Assembly: GCF_028858515.1 (NCBI RefSeq)
Contig: NZ_JAPJZJ010000001.1
Span: forward strand, 496,001 to 560,000
Direction of reading: 5' to 3'
DNA: 64,000 nt
Source of the DNA: Aurantiacibacter sp. D1-12
GTDB lineage: Bacteria; Pseudomonadota; Alphaproteobacteria; Sphingomonadales; Sphingomonadaceae
Below, one piece after another: positions 36,589 to 47,581 of the stretch. Position 1 is the first letter of the stretch; every line of letters starts with the position of its first letter. The notes beneath the pieces were generated by a model. The model made no database searches, had not been told where the DNA came from, and saw nothing but the letters and a program-made list of their open reading frames with translations. The position numbers and the translations under genes were made by a program.

Positions 36589-37637
36589 CCGAGTTCTTCC
36601 AATCCCTCGGCATGACTTACGAGTGGGCGTGGTTTGTCGCGACCATTTCGGGCATCTTGCTGATCGCGCTGCCGGTGATGCTCGCCGTGGCGCTCGTGAT
36701 CTACATGGATCGCAAGGTGCTCGGCGCTGTGATGATGCGTCGTGGCCCGAATGTGGTCGGCCCGTTCGGCATTCTGCAGAGTTTTGCGGACGGACTGAAG
36801 GTCTTCCTGCAGGAAACGATCATTCCGTCGGCCGCCAACAAGGGCATTTTCCTCCTCGCGCCGATCATCACCTTTACCGTGGCGCTGCTGGCCTGGGCGG
36901 TGATCCCGTTCGATGCGGGCGTGGTGCTGGCGGACATCAATGTCGGCCTTCTTTACGTTCTCGCGATCAGTTCGCTGGGCGTATACGGCATCACCATGGC
37001 GGGCTGGGCGAGTAACTCCAAATACCCGTTCTTCTCCGCGATGCGCGCCGCAGCGCAGATGATTTCGTACGAAGTATCGATCGGCTTCATCCTCGTCTGT
37101 GTGCTGCTCTATGCGAATTCGGCCAACCTGTCCGTCATTGTGGAATCGCAGCGCGGACACGGCTTCGGAATGGTCAACGGCTATTTCTTCAACCTGCTGC
37201 TGTTCCCGATGTGGGTGGTGTTCTTCATCAGCTCGCTCGCCGAAACGCAGCGCGCTCCGTTCGACCTGACAGAGGCGGAATCGGAACTCGTTGCGGGCTA
37301 CCAGACAGAATACAGCTCGATGGCCTTCGCACTGTTCTGGCTGGGTGAGTATGCCAACATCCTGCTCATGTGCAGCCTCAACACGCTGCTGTTCTTTGGT
37401 GGCTGGCTGCCGCCACTGGACATCCCGATCCTCTACGCGGTGCCGGGCTTCATCTGGTTCCTGCTCAAGACGGTATTCTTCTTCTTCCTGTTCAGCTGGA
37501 TCTGGGCGACCGTGCCGCGGTACCGCTATGACCAGCTGATGCGCCTTGGCTGGAAGGTCTTCCTGCCGATGAGCCTGCTGTTCGTCGCGCTGACGAGTGG
37601 TTGGCTGATGCTTACACGTTACGGAGGTGCGGCATGA
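36585..37637 (+). CDS. nuoH: NADH-quinone oxidoreductase subunit H
   Basis: Membrane subunit at the junction of both arms and lining the quinone chamber. It has 350 residues and eight or nine helices. Signatures are [23 protein letters not shown], the acidic loop [30 protein letters not shown], and the C-terminal [15 protein letters not shown]. Coupled to nuoG by ATGA and to nuoI by an overlapping TGA. Confidence 0.97.
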   Translation: MTEFFQSLGMTYEWAWFVATISGILLIALPVMLAVALVIYMDRKVLGAVMMRRGPNVVGPFGILQSFADGLKVFLQETIIPSAANKGIFLLAPIITFTVALLAWAVIPFDAGVVLADINVGLLYVLAISSLGVYGITMAGWASNSKYPFFSAMRAAAQMISYEVSIGFILVCVLLYANSANLSVIVESQRGHGFGMVNGYFFNLLLFPMWVVFFISSLAETQRAPFDLTEAESELVAGYQTEYSSMAFALFWLGEYANILLMCSLNTLLFFGGWLPPLDIPILYAVPGFIWFLLKTVFFFFLFSWIWATVPRYRYDQLMRLGWKVFLPMSLLFVALTSGWLMLTRYGGAA

Positions 37638-38122
37638 CCGCCGTTGCTCAATTCGTAAAGTCGTTCACCCTTTGGGAATTTCTGAAGGCGCACGCGCTGA
37701 CGCTGAAGTATTTCTTCAAGCCGAAGGTGACTCTCAACTATCCGTTCGAGAAGAACCCGCTTTCGTCGCGTTTCCGTGGAGAGCATGCGCTGCGTCGCTA
37801 TCCCAACGGCGAAGAACGCTGCATCGCCTGCAAGCTGTGCGAGGCCGTGTGCCCCGCGCAGGCCATCACCATCGAGAGCGAACCGCGTGACGACGGCAGC
37901 CGTCGCACCACGCGATATGACATCGACATGACCAAGTGCATTTACTGCGGCTTCTGTCAGGAAGCCTGCCCGGTTGATGCGATCGTCGAGGGGCCGAACT
38001 TCGAATACGCGACCGAAACGCGCGAAGAGCTGCTCTACGACAAGGCGAAACTTCTGGCGAACGGGGACAAGTGGGAGCGGGCGATTGCCGCGAACCTTGA
38101 AGCCGACGCGCCGTATCGATAG
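37634..38122 (+). CDS. nuoI: NADH-quinone oxidoreductase subunit I
   Basis: Peripheral-arm ferredoxin subunit carrying clusters N6a and N6b: [15 protein letters not shown] near residue 63 and [15 protein letters not shown] near 102. The start is ATG 37634 ([11 protein letters not shown]), overlapping the nuoH stop; the longer frame lies inside nuoH. It is 162 residues, the usual length. Confidence 0.97.
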   Translation: MTAVAQFVKSFTLWEFLKAHALTLKYFFKPKVTLNYPFEKNPLSSRFRGEHALRRYPNGEERCIACKLCEAVCPAQAITIESEPRDDGSRRTTRYDIDMTKCIYCGFCQEACPVDAIVEGPNFEYATETREELLYDKAKLLANGDKWERAIAANLEADAPYR

Positions 38123-38140
38123 GGGCCGCGCGGAATTATC

Positions 38141-38758
38141 ATGCTAGTCTTTGCCTTCTATCTCTTCGCGGTGCTCGTCATTGCCTCTGGCGCGATGGTA
38201 ATCGTGTCCAAGAACCCGGTGCATTCGGTGCTCTGGCTGATCTGCGCGTTTTTCAACGCCGCCGGCCTGATGGTGCTGGTGGGCGCAGAGTTCCTCGCGA
38301 TGCTGCTGGTCATTGTTTATGTTGGCGCGGTCGCTGTGTTGTTCCTGTTCGTGGTGATGATGCTCAACATCGATTTCGCCGAGATGCGCGCGGGCTTTAT
38401 GAAGAATGCGCCGCTTGGGCTTGCCATTGCGATCATCCTTCTGGCCGAACTGGTTCTGGGCATCGGCGCCTATCGTGCGGGCAAGCTGGAATTGGGCACA
38501 CCGCTTGGTGATGCAGCTCCGGTGGCGGGGGCCAGCAATACCGAGAACATCGGCATGCTGCTCTACAGCGATTACATCTTCCTGTTTGAAGCCGCGGGCA
38601 TCATCCTGCTGGTCGCGATGATCGGTGCGATTGTGCTGACCCACCGCGAGCGCCGTGCGACGCGCGGTCACCAGAACATCGCCAAGCAGAACGCGCGTCG
38701 CCCGGGCGATGCTACCGTCAATGTGAAGCCCGAAGTGGGGCAGGGGGTCGAGCTGTGA
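38141..38758 (+). CDS. nuoJ: NADH-quinone oxidoreductase subunit J
   Basis: Membrane-arm subunit, 205 residues, five helices. Conserved segments are [25 protein letters not shown] and [21 protein letters not shown], with the pi-bulge region of helix 3. The C-terminal tail is basic ([12 protein letters not shown]). The GTG start of nuoK lies in its stop. Confidence 0.96.
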   Translation: MLVFAFYLFAVLVIASGAMVIVSKNPVHSVLWLICAFFNAAGLMVLVGAEFLAMLLVIVYVGAVAVLFLFVVMMLNIDFAEMRAGFMKNAPLGLAIAIILLAELVLGIGAYRAGKLELGTPLGDAAPVAGASNTENIGMLLYSDYIFLFEAAGIILLVAMIGAIVLTHRERRATRGHQNIAKQNARRPGDATVNVKPEVGQGVEL

Positions 38759-39060
38759 TCGGTATCGAACACTATGTGGTGGTCAGCTCCATCCTCTTCG
38801 TGATGGGCGTGCTGGGCATCTTCCTCAATCGCAAGAACGTGATCGTCATCCTGATGGCGATTGAGCTGATCCTGCTGGCAGTGAACATCAACCTCGTCGC
38901 ATTCAGCGCCTTCCTTGGCGATCTCACCGGACAGGTCTTTGCCATGTTCGTGCTGACCGTGGCTGCGGCAGAAGCGGCCATCGGGCTTGCCATTCTCGTC
39001 GTCTATTTCCGTAACCGCGGCACCATCGCTGTCGACGATGTCAACCGGATGAAGGGATAA
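38755..39060 (+). CDS. nuoK: NADH-quinone oxidoreductase subunit K
   Basis: Small membrane-arm subunit of 101 residues with three helices; the two conserved buried glutamates are in [12 protein letters not shown] and [11 protein letters not shown]. It begins at GTG 38755 overlapping the nuoJ stop. Confidence 0.96.
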   Translation: MIGIEHYVVVSSILFVMGVLGIFLNRKNVIVILMAIELILLAVNINLVAFSAFLGDLTGQVFAMFVLTVAAAEAAIGLAILVVYFRNRGTIAVDDVNRMKG

Positions 39061-39065
39061 GTTCC

Positions 39066-41063
39066 TTGAGCACCTCTATCCTCATCATCGTTTTCGCGCC
39101 GCTGCTGGCTGCCATTATTGCAGGCCTCGGCAACCGCAAGCTGGGCAATACGGTTGCCAAGTCGATCACGACAGGCGGCCTTTTCCTTGCCTGCGCGCTA
39201 AGCTGGCCGATCTTTATCGGCTTCCTGACAGGTAGCGAGACTGCCACGGTCGTTCCGGTCATGAAATGGGTCGAAAGCGGCGCCATGAGCTTCGACTGGG
39301 CGCTGCGTGTCGATACGCTGACCGCGGTCATGCTGGTGGTGATCACCACCGTATCCGCGCTCGTCCACCTCTACAGCTGGGGATATATGGAGGAAGATCC
39401 GGATCAGCCGCGCTTCTTCGCCTACCTCTCGCTGTTCACCTTCGCGATGCTGATGCTGGTGACTGCCGATAACCTCGTGCAGATGTTCTTCGGTTGGGAA
39501 GGCGTGGGCCTTGCGAGTTACCTGCTGATCGGTTTCTGGTTCAAGAAACCAAGCGCGAATGCCGCCGCGATCAAGGCCTTTGTGGTCAACCGCGTGGGCG
39601 ACCTGGGCTTCATGCTCGGTATCTTCGGCACCTTCCTGGTTTTCCAGACGACGAGCATTCCCGAGATCCTCGAGATGGCTCCGGCCATGCAGGGCGCGAG
39701 TACGATCGGCTTCCTTGGAATGCAGTTCGACACGCTGACGATCCTGTGCATTCTGCTTTTCGTCGGCGCGATGGGCAAATCTGCACAGCTCGGCTTGCAC
39801 ACTTGGCTGCCCGACGCGATGGAAGGCCCGACGCCGGTTTCCGCGCTGATCCACGCCGCCACCATGGTGACCGCAGGCGTGTTCATGGTCTGCCGCCTGT
39901 CGCCGATGTTTGAAGCTGCACCTGCGGCACTGATGTTTGTGACCTTCATCGGCGCTGCCACCTGCATCTTCGCTGCGACTGTCGGTATGACGCAGTGGGA
40001 CATCAAGCGGGTGATCGCATACTCGACGTGCTCGCAGCTCGGCTACATGTTCTTCGCGGCAGGCGTTGGCGCATATGGCCCTGCGATGTTCCACCTGTTC
40101 ACGCATGCTTTCTTCAAGGCGCTGCTGTTCCTTGGCGCGGGTGCGGTGATCCATGCCATGCACCACGAACAGGACATGCGCTATTACGGTGGCCTGCGGA
40201 AGCACATCCCGCTCACATTCTGGGCTATGATGATGGGTACGCTCGCCATTACCGGTGTTGGTATCTATGATCTGCACGCAGGTTTTGCCGGGTTCTGGTC
40301 GAAAGATGCGATCATCGAGGTGGCCTACGCCAAAGGCACCGGCATGGCGATGTTCGCCTTTGCAATGGGTGTTTTTGCCGCACTGCTCACCAGCTTCTAC
40401 AGCTGGCGCCTGATGTTCCTTACCTTCTGGGGCAAGCCGCGCTGGATCGAGAGCGAGCACATCCAACACAGCGTCCACAAGACGCCCGAAGAAGCTGGCG
40501 ACGACACCACAGGCGGTTATCATCCACATGAAAGCCCGTGGGTCATGCTTGTGCCGCTTGGCGTGCTGTCGATCGGCGCCGTGTTTGCCGGACAGGTATT
40601 CGCACCCTACTTCCTCGACAGTGCTGATTTCTGGGCGGGTTCTATCGCCTACAACGAGCACCTGATGCACGCGATGCACGAGGTTCCGCATCTGGTGAAA
40701 TACGCGGCCTTTATCGTCATGGTGCTCGGCTTCGTTGGGGCATGGTACGCCTATATCCGCAAGCCTTCGCTGCCGGCGGAAACGGTCAAGCAGCTCGGCC
40801 CGATCCATTCATTTGTCTATAACAAGTGGTATTTCGACGAGCTGTATCATTACCTCTTCGTCGTGCCCGCATTCTGGCTGGGCAAGGTGTTCTGGCGGAA
40901 GGGTGACGAGGGTACCATTAACCGCTTCGGCCCTGATGGTGCCGCGTGGGTGGTGATGCAGGGCTCTGCCTTCGCCAAGAAAGTTCAATCCGGCTATTTG
41001 ACGAGTTACGCGCTGATCATGCTTATCGGCCTTGTCGCCGCTGTCACATGGGTGTTGTTCTGA
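39066..41063 (+). CDS. nuoL: NADH-quinone oxidoreductase subunit L
   Basis: Distal antiporter-like proton-pumping subunit with the lateral helix, 665 residues. Key parts are [17 protein letters not shown], the trans-membrane lysine region [24 protein letters not shown] and [15 protein letters not shown]. It starts at TTG 39066; no in-frame ATG fits the family N-terminus. GAAGGGA in the nuoK end serves as ribosome-binding site. Confidence 0.96.
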   Translation: MSTSILIIVFAPLLAAIIAGLGNRKLGNTVAKSITTGGLFLACALSWPIFIGFLTGSETATVVPVMKWVESGAMSFDWALRVDTLTAVMLVVITTVSALVHLYSWGYMEEDPDQPRFFAYLSLFTFAMLMLVTADNLVQMFFGWEGVGLASYLLIGFWFKKPSANAAAIKAFVVNRVGDLGFMLGIFGTFLVFQTTSIPEILEMAPAMQGASTIGFLGMQFDTLTILCILLFVGAMGKSAQLGLHTWLPDAMEGPTPVSALIHAATMVTAGVFMVCRLSPMFEAAPAALMFVTFIGAATCIFAATVGMTQWDIKRVIAYSTCSQLGYMFFAAGVGAYGPAMFHLFTHAFFKALLFLGAGAVIHAMHHEQDMRYYGGLRKHIPLTFWAMMMGTLAITGVGIYDLHAGFAGFWSKDAIIEVAYAKGTGMAMFAFAMGVFAALLTSFYSWRLMFLTFWGKPRWIESEHIQHSVHKTPEEAGDDTTGGYHPHESPWVMLVPLGVLSIGAVFAGQVFAPYFLDSADFWAGSIAYNEHLMHAMHEVPHLVKYAAFIVMVLGFVGAWYAYIRKPSLPAETVKQLGPIHSFVYNKWYFDELYHYLFVVPAFWLGKVFWRKGDEGTINRFGPDGAAWVVMQGSAFAKKVQSGYLTSYALIMLIGLVAAVTWVLF

Positions 41064-42652
41064 TGGGCGGCTTTCCTATCCTTTCGCTGATGCTGGCCGT
41101 TCCGCTTGTCGGCGCGATCGCCTGTCTGTTCCTTGATGCTAAACCCGCGCGCCACGTGGCTCTGGCGGCGACGCTGATCAATCTCGGCCTCGGCATCGTA
41201 CTGTGGATGAACTTCGAGATTGGCGGCGATCAGTGGCAGTTCCAGGAATATCACGAGCTGTTCGCGGGCTTTGCCTATGCGCTGGGCATCGATGGCATCG
41301 CGCTGATGCTGATCATGCTGAGCGTATTCCTGATGCCGATCTGCATCGGCGCCAGTTGGGATGCGATCCAGAAGCGCGTGGGCGAATACATGGCCGCCTT
41401 CCTGTTCATGGAAGTGCTGATGATCGGCGTTTTCGCCGCGCAGGATCTGTTCCTGTTCTACATCTTCTTCGAAGCGGGCCTGATCCCGATGTACCTGATC
41501 ATCGGCATCTGGGGCGGGGATAATCGCATCTACGCCAGCTATAAGTTCTTCCTCTACACGCTGCTCGGCTCGGTCCTGATGCTGATCGCGATGTTCTGGA
41601 TGGTGAACCAGGCGGGCACGACCTACATTCCCGACCTGATGATGACGGATTTCGCAGCCGAGGCGCAGACCTGGCTGTGGCTTGCATTCTTCGCCAGCTT
41701 CGCGGTGAAGATGCCGATGTGGCCGGTCCACACCTGGCTTCCCGACGCGCACGTTCAGGCGCCGACAGCAGGCTCGGTCATTCTGGCCGGTGTGCTGCTG
41801 AAGCTGGGTGGATACGGTTTCATCCGTTTCAGCCTGCCGATGTTCCCCGATGCCAGCGCACAATTCGTGTGGCTAATCTGGGGCTTCAGCATGGTTGCGG
41901 TGGTGGTCACCAGCCTGATCGCGCTCGTCCAGCACGATATGAAGAAGCTGATCGCCTATAGCTCGGTCGCTCACATGGGCATTGTGACCGTTGGCCTGTT
42001 CGCGTTCAACGTGCAGGGCCTGGAAGGCGCAATGATGATTATGCTCGGCCACGGCCTCGTGTCGGGCGCGCTGTTCCTTTGCGTAGGCGTGATCTACGAT
42101 CGCCTGCATACCCGCGAGATTGACCGTTACGGCGGCCTCAGCATCAACATGCCCGCCTATGCGACGCTGTTCCTGCTGTTCACCATGGCGAGTGTCGGTC
42201 TGCCGGGTACCAGCAACTTCGTGGGCGAGTTCCTTGCGCTCGCGGGTATCTACCAGATCAACAGCTGGGTCGCCTTCGTCTGTACGACTGGCATCATCCT
42301 TGGTGCGGCTTACATGCTCTACCTCTACCGCCGCGTGTGCTTCGGCGAGCAGAAGAACGCCGATGCTGCCGCTATGCCGGACCTTTCGATGCGCGAATAC
42401 CTGTTGCTCGGCCCGATTGCGGCTGCGGTGCTGTGGATGGGTGTCTATCCTGAAAGCTTCCTAGCGCCGATGCGTGAAGACATTGCCTGGCTCGACCAGC
42501 GCCTTGCCGAAGCCGAGCCGGAAAGCGACGCACACCTTACCATGACTGATGCACCAGCTCAGGAAGAAGTTCGTACTATGACGGGTGATGAGATGATGGA
42601 GGCCTCTTTGGATGGTCCCCCACCGGCACCTCCTGAAGGGGAGGCGCAATAA
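41063..42652 (+). CDS. nuoM: NADH-quinone oxidoreductase subunit M
   Basis: Antiporter-like proton-pumping subunit, 529 residues. Signatures are FYIFFEAGLIPMYLIIGIWGG, PVHTWLPDAHVQAPTAGSVIL and KKLIAYSSVAHMG. The start is ATG 41063 ([11 protein letters not shown]) overlapping the nuoL stop. The C-terminal ~45 residues are an acidic, Pro-rich cytoplasmic tail. Confidence 0.96.
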   Translation: MGGFPILSLMLAVPLVGAIACLFLDAKPARHVALAATLINLGLGIVLWMNFEIGGDQWQFQEYHELFAGFAYALGIDGIALMLIMLSVFLMPICIGASWDAIQKRVGEYMAAFLFMEVLMIGVFAAQDLFLFYIFFEAGLIPMYLIIGIWGGDNRIYASYKFFLYTLLGSVLMLIAMFWMVNQAGTTYIPDLMMTDFAAEAQTWLWLAFFASFAVKMPMWPVHTWLPDAHVQAPTAGSVILAGVLLKLGGYGFIRFSLPMFPDASAQFVWLIWGFSMVAVVVTSLIALVQHDMKKLIAYSSVAHMGIVTVGLFAFNVQGLEGAMMIMLGHGLVSGALFLCVGVIYDRLHTREIDRYGGLSINMPAYATLFLLFTMASVGLPGTSNFVGEFLALAGIYQINSWVAFVCTTGIILGAAYMLYLYRRVCFGEQKNADAAAMPDLSMREYLLLGPIAAAVLWMGVYPESFLAPMREDIAWLDQRLAEAEPESDAHLTMTDAPAQEEVRTMTGDEMMEASLDGPPPAPPEGEAQ

Positions 42653-44115
42653 TGGACCTCATGGCTTCACTCGCAATCATTACGCCCGAAATCATCCTGA
42701 CGGTTACGGGCCTTCTGTTGCTGCTCGCAGCCGCATGGGGTGGTGACCGCGCCTCCCGCATGATCAGCATCGCCGCAGCTGTTTCGCTCGGCAGTGCCTT
42801 CGCTATCGTGGCTCCGCGTGTGTGTGCGGGTGCTGCTGGCATGGACACGATGGCTTTTGGCGACCTTTTCCGCGCTGACGCGTTCGCCGGCCTTGCCAAG
42901 TTGATGATCTTTGCAGCTGCCGGTGCGACAATCGTCATCGCGCCGCGCTTCTTTGACCGTGTCGCCAATATGCGCGCCGAATATCCGATCCTTGTGGTGT
43001 TCGCTGCGCTGGGCATGAGCATTATGGTCTCGGCGACGAACCTCATGACGCTGTACATCGGGCTCGAGCTGAACTCGCTCGCCGCATATGTCCTTGCGGC
43101 ATTCCTGCGCGATGACGAGCGGTCTTCCGAGGCCGGTCTTAAATACTTCGTCCTTGGTGCACTGGCATCGGGTATCCTGCTATTCGGTATGAGCCTGGTT
43201 TACGGGTTTGCGGGCACGACCAACTTCATCGGGATCGCACAGGCAGTGAAGGGTGATCTCTCGACCGGGATGCTGTTCGGGATGATCTTCATGTTGGCAG
43301 GTCTTGCCTTCAAGATCAGCGCCGCGCCGTTCCATATGTGGACGCCCGACGTGTACGAAGGCGCACCGACGCCGACGACAATGTTCTTCGCCAGCGCCCC
43401 CAAGGTTGCTGCCGTGGCATTGCTTGCCCGTCTGATGATGGAAGCTTTCGGCACGCAAATCGATGCTTGGCGTCAAGTTGTGATCGCCGCTGCATTGCTG
43501 TCGATCATCATCGGTGCACTGGGCGCCATCGGACAGAGTAATGTGAAGCGCCTGCTTGCGTTCTCCTCGATCAACAATGTCGGCTTTATCCTGATCGGCC
43601 TTGCAGCTGCGACCGTTGCCGGAATCAGCGCCATGCTGGTCTATCTCGCGATCTACGTTGTGATGACAGTCGGCAGCTTTGTAGCCGTGGCGCTGATGCG
43701 TGATGCGGACGGAAATCCGCTCGAAGGCATTTCGGACCTCGCAGGTCTCTCGACCACGCGCCCGGTGCTTGCTGCGGTCATGGCCATGCTGATGTTCAGC
43801 CTTGCCGGTATTCCACCGCTGTTCGGCTTCTGGGGCAAGTTCGTAGTGTTCCAGGCCGTGGTGGAGGCAGACATGCTTGCGCTCGCCGCCATCGGTATTG
43901 CCGCCAGCGTGATCGGCGCGTTCTACTACATCAAGATCGTCAAGGTGATGTACTTCGATGAGCCTGCGGGCACGGTCACTGGCGAGGGTGACACACCGCA
44001 CTGGGCACTTCTGGGCATCTGTGCAGTGATCATTTCTCCGCTCGGCTACATCCTCACACCTTGGTTGGGCAATCTGGCAGATATGGCGGCGGCATCGCTG
44101 ATGCTGCCAGCCTGA
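42652..44115 (+). CDS. nuoN: NADH-quinone oxidoreductase subunit N
   Basis: Antiporter-like proton-pumping subunit nearest the peripheral arm, 487 residues and about 14 helices. GLELNSLAAYVLAAFLRDD, PFHMWTPDVYEGAPTP and VKRLLAFSSINNVG are typical. Coupled to nuoM by TAATG. It closes the nuo set; birA follows after ten bases. Confidence 0.96.
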   Translation: MDLMASLAIITPEIILTVTGLLLLLAAAWGGDRASRMISIAAAVSLGSAFAIVAPRVCAGAAGMDTMAFGDLFRADAFAGLAKLMIFAAAGATIVIAPRFFDRVANMRAEYPILVVFAALGMSIMVSATNLMTLYIGLELNSLAAYVLAAFLRDDERSSEAGLKYFVLGALASGILLFGMSLVYGFAGTTNFIGIAQAVKGDLSTGMLFGMIFMLAGLAFKISAAPFHMWTPDVYEGAPTPTTMFFASAPKVAAVALLARLMMEAFGTQIDAWRQVVIAAALLSIIIGALGAIGQSNVKRLLAFSSINNVGFILIGLAAATVAGISAMLVYLAIYVVMTVGSFVAVALMRDADGNPLEGISDLAGLSTTRPVLAAVMAMLMFSLAGIPPLFGFWGKFVVFQAVVEADMLALAAIGIAASVIGAFYYIKIVKVMYFDEPAGTVTGEGDTPHWALLGICAVIISPLGYILTPWLGNLADMAAASLMLPA

Positions 44116-44125
44116 GGCGGCGCGC

Positions 44126-44851
44126 TTGATTGAGATAGTCGAGGAAACCGGTTCCACTAACGCTGACTTGTTGGAACGCCTACGCAAAGGCGAAGATATC
44201 CCGGAAGGCTATTGGTTGCTCGCCGAACGCCAGACAGGCGGAAGGGGACGCGGTGGCCGCGGGTGGGAAAGTGCCGCGACTAACCTGCATGCGAGCACGG
44301 TTATAAGGTTGCGAAAGCATGATCATCCCGCGCACACGCTATCGCTCACAATCGGGCTTGCGGTTTACGAGCAAGTATGTGGCGCGATGTTTGACTATCA
44401 TCGGGACAAGGTTGCGCTCAAGTGGCCAAACGATGTGCTGATTGATGGTGCGAAAGCGGCCGGCATTCTCCTTGAGCGGCACGAAGATACTGTGGTTGCG
44501 GGGATCGGGATTAATCTGCACAGCGCACCACGAATAGAAGACCGTAAAACGACACACCTGTCTCAATGGAACTCGAAGCACGAGGCCAGTCAGCACCATG
44601 CACTAAAGCACTTGGCGCGGTGCGTAGAGAACGAACTCGATCTGTGGCGCAATGAACGCACGGAGCAGGTGATAAACCGGTGGTGCGCTGCCGCACATCC
44701 TGTCGGCACCATTCTTTCTGTGCACGATCACGAAGACCATGTGGCAACGGGCGAATTCGCCGGTCTCAACGCTGATGGAGCACTCATCCTCCGTTTGCCC
44801 GATGGAGAAACCCGTGTCATTCACGCGGGCGATGTAATGCTGGAGAATTGA
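44126..44851 (+). CDS. birA: Biotin–[acetyl-CoA-carboxylase] ligase
   Basis: Attaches biotin to the carboxyl carrier protein via biotinyl-AMP. It is 241 residues with the catalytic GSTNADL, the nucleotide-binding [12 protein letters not shown], and [19 protein letters not shown]. The N-terminal winged helix of E. coli BirA is missing, so it is a ligase only, not a biotin repressor. It starts at TTG 44126. It follows nuoN closely, as in other alphaproteobacteria. Confidence 0.93.
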   Translation: MIEIVEETGSTNADLLERLRKGEDIPEGYWLLAERQTGGRGRGGRGWESAATNLHASTVIRLRKHDHPAHTLSLTIGLAVYEQVCGAMFDYHRDKVALKWPNDVLIDGAKAAGILLERHEDTVVAGIGINLHSAPRIEDRKTTHLSQWNSKHEASQHHALKHLARCVENELDLWRNERTEQVINRWCAAAHPVGTILSVHDHEDHVATGEFAGLNADGALILRLPDGETRVIHAGDVMLEN

Positions 44852-44853
44852 CG

Positions 44854-45633
44854 ATGCTGCTCGCAGCCGATGTCGGAAATACCAATGTGGTCTTTGCCCT
44901 GTTTGAAGGGACAGACATTCGCGCCCGCTGGCGGATAGCTACTGACGGTAGGCGCACGGGTGATGAATATGCTGTGTGGTTGCTGCAATTGCTCGCCATC
45001 GAGGGGATCGAGCGCAGCGCCATTACCCGCATCATCTTCTCCTCCGTGGTGCCGCGCGCCGATCACAATCTCACCGTCTTGGCCAAGAAGTATTTCGGCA
45101 TTGATCCGCTGTTTGCTGGGCAGGGGGCCGCAGCGTGGGACTTCGAAATCGACGTCGATCAGCCGCACACGCTGGGTGCTGACCGCGCGCTCAACTGCAT
45201 TGCCGCGCATGAGCTCGTTGGCGGGGACATGATCGTGGTCGATTTCGGCACCGCCACAAAGTTTGAAGCGGTCGATTTCAACGGGGCGTACAAGGGCGGA
45301 ATAATCGCGCCGGGGATCAACCTCTCGCTCGATGCACTGGTGGGCAAGACCGCCAAACTGCCTCGTATCGCAATCAGGGCGCCGGAAACCGACAGTGTTA
45401 TCGGGCGCAATACCGAAGACCAGATGCTGATCGGCGTATTCTGGGGCTACGTCGCGATGATGGAAGGGCTGATCGAAAAGATGCGGGCCGAATTTGGTCG
45501 TCCGGTCAAAGTCGTTGCCACCGGCGGCCTTGCCATCCTGTTCGACAAGAAGACCGATATTTTTGACGTGATTGACGCAGACCTGACCATTCGCGGCCTG
45601 CAAATCCTGGCGGATCGCGCGCAACCGGAATGA
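44854..45633 (+). CDS. coaX: Type III pantothenate kinase
   Basis: First step of coenzyme A synthesis, ATP-dependent pantothenate phosphorylation, by the CoaX type insensitive to CoA feedback. I choose ATG 44854 ([16 protein letters not shown]) after GGAG eight bases upstream; TTG 44848 is an alternative. ASKHA motifs are [28 protein letters not shown] and ATGGLA. Its stop overlaps the RNase J start (ATGA). Confidence 0.95.
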   Translation: MLLAADVGNTNVVFALFEGTDIRARWRIATDGRRTGDEYAVWLLQLLAIEGIERSAITRIIFSSVVPRADHNLTVLAKKYFGIDPLFAGQGAAAWDFEIDVDQPHTLGADRALNCIAAHELVGGDMIVVDFGTATKFEAVDFNGAYKGGIIAPGINLSLDALVGKTAKLPRIAIRAPETDSVIGRNTEDQMLIGVFWGYVAMMEGLIEKMRAEFGRPVKVVATGGLAILFDKKTDIFDVIDADLTIRGLQILADRAQPE

Positions 45634-47282
45634 AGAAAGACTACACTCCGCAAGACGAACTGCTGTTTCTCGCGCTCGGTGGCTCGGGCGAGATCGGCAT
45701 GAACGTCAATCTCTACGGCTGTCAGGGCAAGTGGCTGATGGTCGATCTCGGTATGAGTTTCGGCAGCAACGAATACCCGGGTACCGAGCTAATGTTTGCC
45801 GATCCCGAATTCATTGAAGACCGCGCAGACCAACTGCTCGGAATCGTGCTGACCCACGGGCATGAGGACCATATCGGCGCGATCCCCTATTTCGCTGCTG
45901 ACCTGAACGTGCCGCTCTACGCCACGCCGTTTACTGCGGAGCTGATCCGGCGGAAGCTGGAAGAGGCGGGACTCACCCAAAGTGTAACGCTCAATGTCAT
46001 CGACGATGACCACGGCAGCTTCGATCTTGGCCCGTTCAACATCACCTACCTGCCGCTGGCGCACTCGATTGCGGAGGGCAACGCGCTTCTGATCGAGACG
46101 CCGCATGGCACGGTGTTCCACACAGGCGATTGGAAGCTGGACGAGGAGCCGATTATCGGTGAGCCAACCACCGAGGAAGAACTCACCGAAATCGGCGATG
46201 ATGGCGTGCTCGCTCTCGTCTGCGACAGTACCAACGTGTTCAACCCGGTCCCTTCGGGCAGCGAAGGAGCGGTCTATCGCGGCTTGCTGGAAGAGGTGCA
46301 GAAACATCAGGGCAAGCGGGTGCTTGTCACCACCTTCGCTTCCAATGTTGCACGGCTCCAGACTCTTGGCGATGTAGCGAAGGAAACCGGACGCCAGCTT
46401 TGCGTTGCAGGGCGCTCACTCGATCGCATCATCGCTGTGTCGCAAGCTAACGGATACTTGCAGGACTTCCCCGAGCCGGTGAATTTTGACCGCGCGATGG
46501 ATCTTCCGCCGGGTGATGTTCTGATTCTCGCGACAGGCGGGCAGGGAGAGCCTCGTGCTGCGCTCAGCCGTATCGCGGAGGACAACCATCCGCTCGGACT
46601 TGATGAAGGCGATGTCGTCTTGTTCTCGAGCCGGGTCATTCCGGGGAACGAGCTTTCTATCGGCCGTGTGCAGAACATGCTTGCAGAGCGTGGCATTGTA
46701 ATGGTCACCGACCGGCAGAGCGAAATCCATGTTTCAGGCCATCCCGGGCGGCCGGAGCTCGAGGCGCTTTATGGCTGGTTGCGGCCCGATATCCTTGTGC
46801 CTGTGCATGGCGAAGTGCGTCATATGCAGGAGCAGGCGCGCCTTGGTGCTGCAAATGCCATCCCCCACAATGTGTTCCAGAAGAACGGCGATATCATTCG
46901 CTTGGCTCCCGGTGCGCCGGAGAAGTTAGCCGAGGTCCGTACCGGGCGCCTCGTGCTTGATGGAGACGTGATTGTTCCGGCAGATGGCGATGCAGTGACG
47001 ATGCGACGCCGCCTGTCACGCGATGGTATGCTGATTGTCATGCTGGACGGGAAAGGCGGTGTAGTGATCGAGGGGATTGGTCTGCCGCTAGATGAAGACT
47101 ACGACGCCTTTATCGAAGAAGCACAGGCCGATGTTGTCCAGGCACTCATGAAGCTGCGCAAAGGTCGCCGCGATGATCGCGATGCCATTCTTGAGGCTGC
47201 ACGCCTTGCCGCACGTCGTGCGGCACAGCGCTGGAGTGGGAAGAAGCCACAAACGCGCGTGATTTTGATGGATAGTGAATAG
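45630..47282 (+). CDS. rnj: Ribonuclease J
   Basis: A metallo-beta-lactamase/beta-CASP nuclease with 5'-to-3' exo- and endonuclease activity, 550 residues. Metal-binding motifs are [18 protein letters not shown] and HTGDWK; the beta-CASP part shows [27 protein letters not shown]. Coexistence with RNase E in one genome is common in alphaproteobacteria. Coupled to coaX by ATGA. Confidence 0.95.
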   Translation: MKKDYTPQDELLFLALGGSGEIGMNVNLYGCQGKWLMVDLGMSFGSNEYPGTELMFADPEFIEDRADQLLGIVLTHGHEDHIGAIPYFAADLNVPLYATPFTAELIRRKLEEAGLTQSVTLNVIDDDHGSFDLGPFNITYLPLAHSIAEGNALLIETPHGTVFHTGDWKLDEEPIIGEPTTEEELTEIGDDGVLALVCDSTNVFNPVPSGSEGAVYRGLLEEVQKHQGKRVLVTTFASNVARLQTLGDVAKETGRQLCVAGRSLDRIIAVSQANGYLQDFPEPVNFDRAMDLPPGDVLILATGGQGEPRAALSRIAEDNHPLGLDEGDVVLFSSRVIPGNELSIGRVQNMLAERGIVMVTDRQSEIHVSGHPGRPELEALYGWLRPDILVPVHGEVRHMQEQARLGAANAIPHNVFQKNGDIIRLAPGAPEKLAEVRTGRLVLDGDVIVPADGDAVTMRRRLSRDGMLIVMLDGKGGVVIEGIGLPLDEDYDAFIEEAQADVVQALMKLRKGRRDDRDAILEAARLAARRAAQRWSGKKPQTRVILMDSE

Positions 47283-47290
47283 GTTACGGC

Positions 47291-47581
47291 GTGCAGATCA
47301 CATCGATTATTGCAATATACTTCCTCTTTTGGGTCATGAGCGCTTTTGTTCTTCTGCCCTTCGGTGTGCAGACTTCGGACGAGGCCGGGATCGCAAAAGT
47401 CCCAGGGCAGGCCGATAGTGCTCCCGCCAATTTCCAACCGTGGAAGGTGGTAAGGCGCGCGACAGTACTCGCAGCCATCCTGTGCGGCCTCTACGTCGCC
47501 AACTACATCAACGGATGGGTCACGGTGGACGATATCAACATCTTCGGCACACCGCCGGGGTTTGAGGAAGCGGCGAGCTAG
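47291..47581 (+). CDS. DUF1467 family membrane protein
   Basis: A 96-residue protein with two membrane helices: ITSIIAIYFLFWVMSAFVLLP and ATVLAAILCGLYVANYING. The loop LPFGVQTSDEAG is the DUF1467 hallmark. It starts at GTG 47291, eight bases after rnj, and is probably the last gene of the nuo–birA–coaX–rnj transcript. Its stop interleaves with that of the convergent coiled-coil gene. Function unknown. Confidence 0.88.
   Translation: MQITSIIAIYFLFWVMSAFVLLPFGVQTSDEAGIAKVPGQADSAPANFQPWKVVRRATVLAAILCGLYVANYINGWVTVDDINIFGTPPGFEEAAS

Noticed and set aside
39198-40808. 536-codon leftward frame opposite nuoL
   Set aside because: nuoL is highly conserved on the plus strand; the antisense protein is His/Arg/Glu-rich, a typical shadow.
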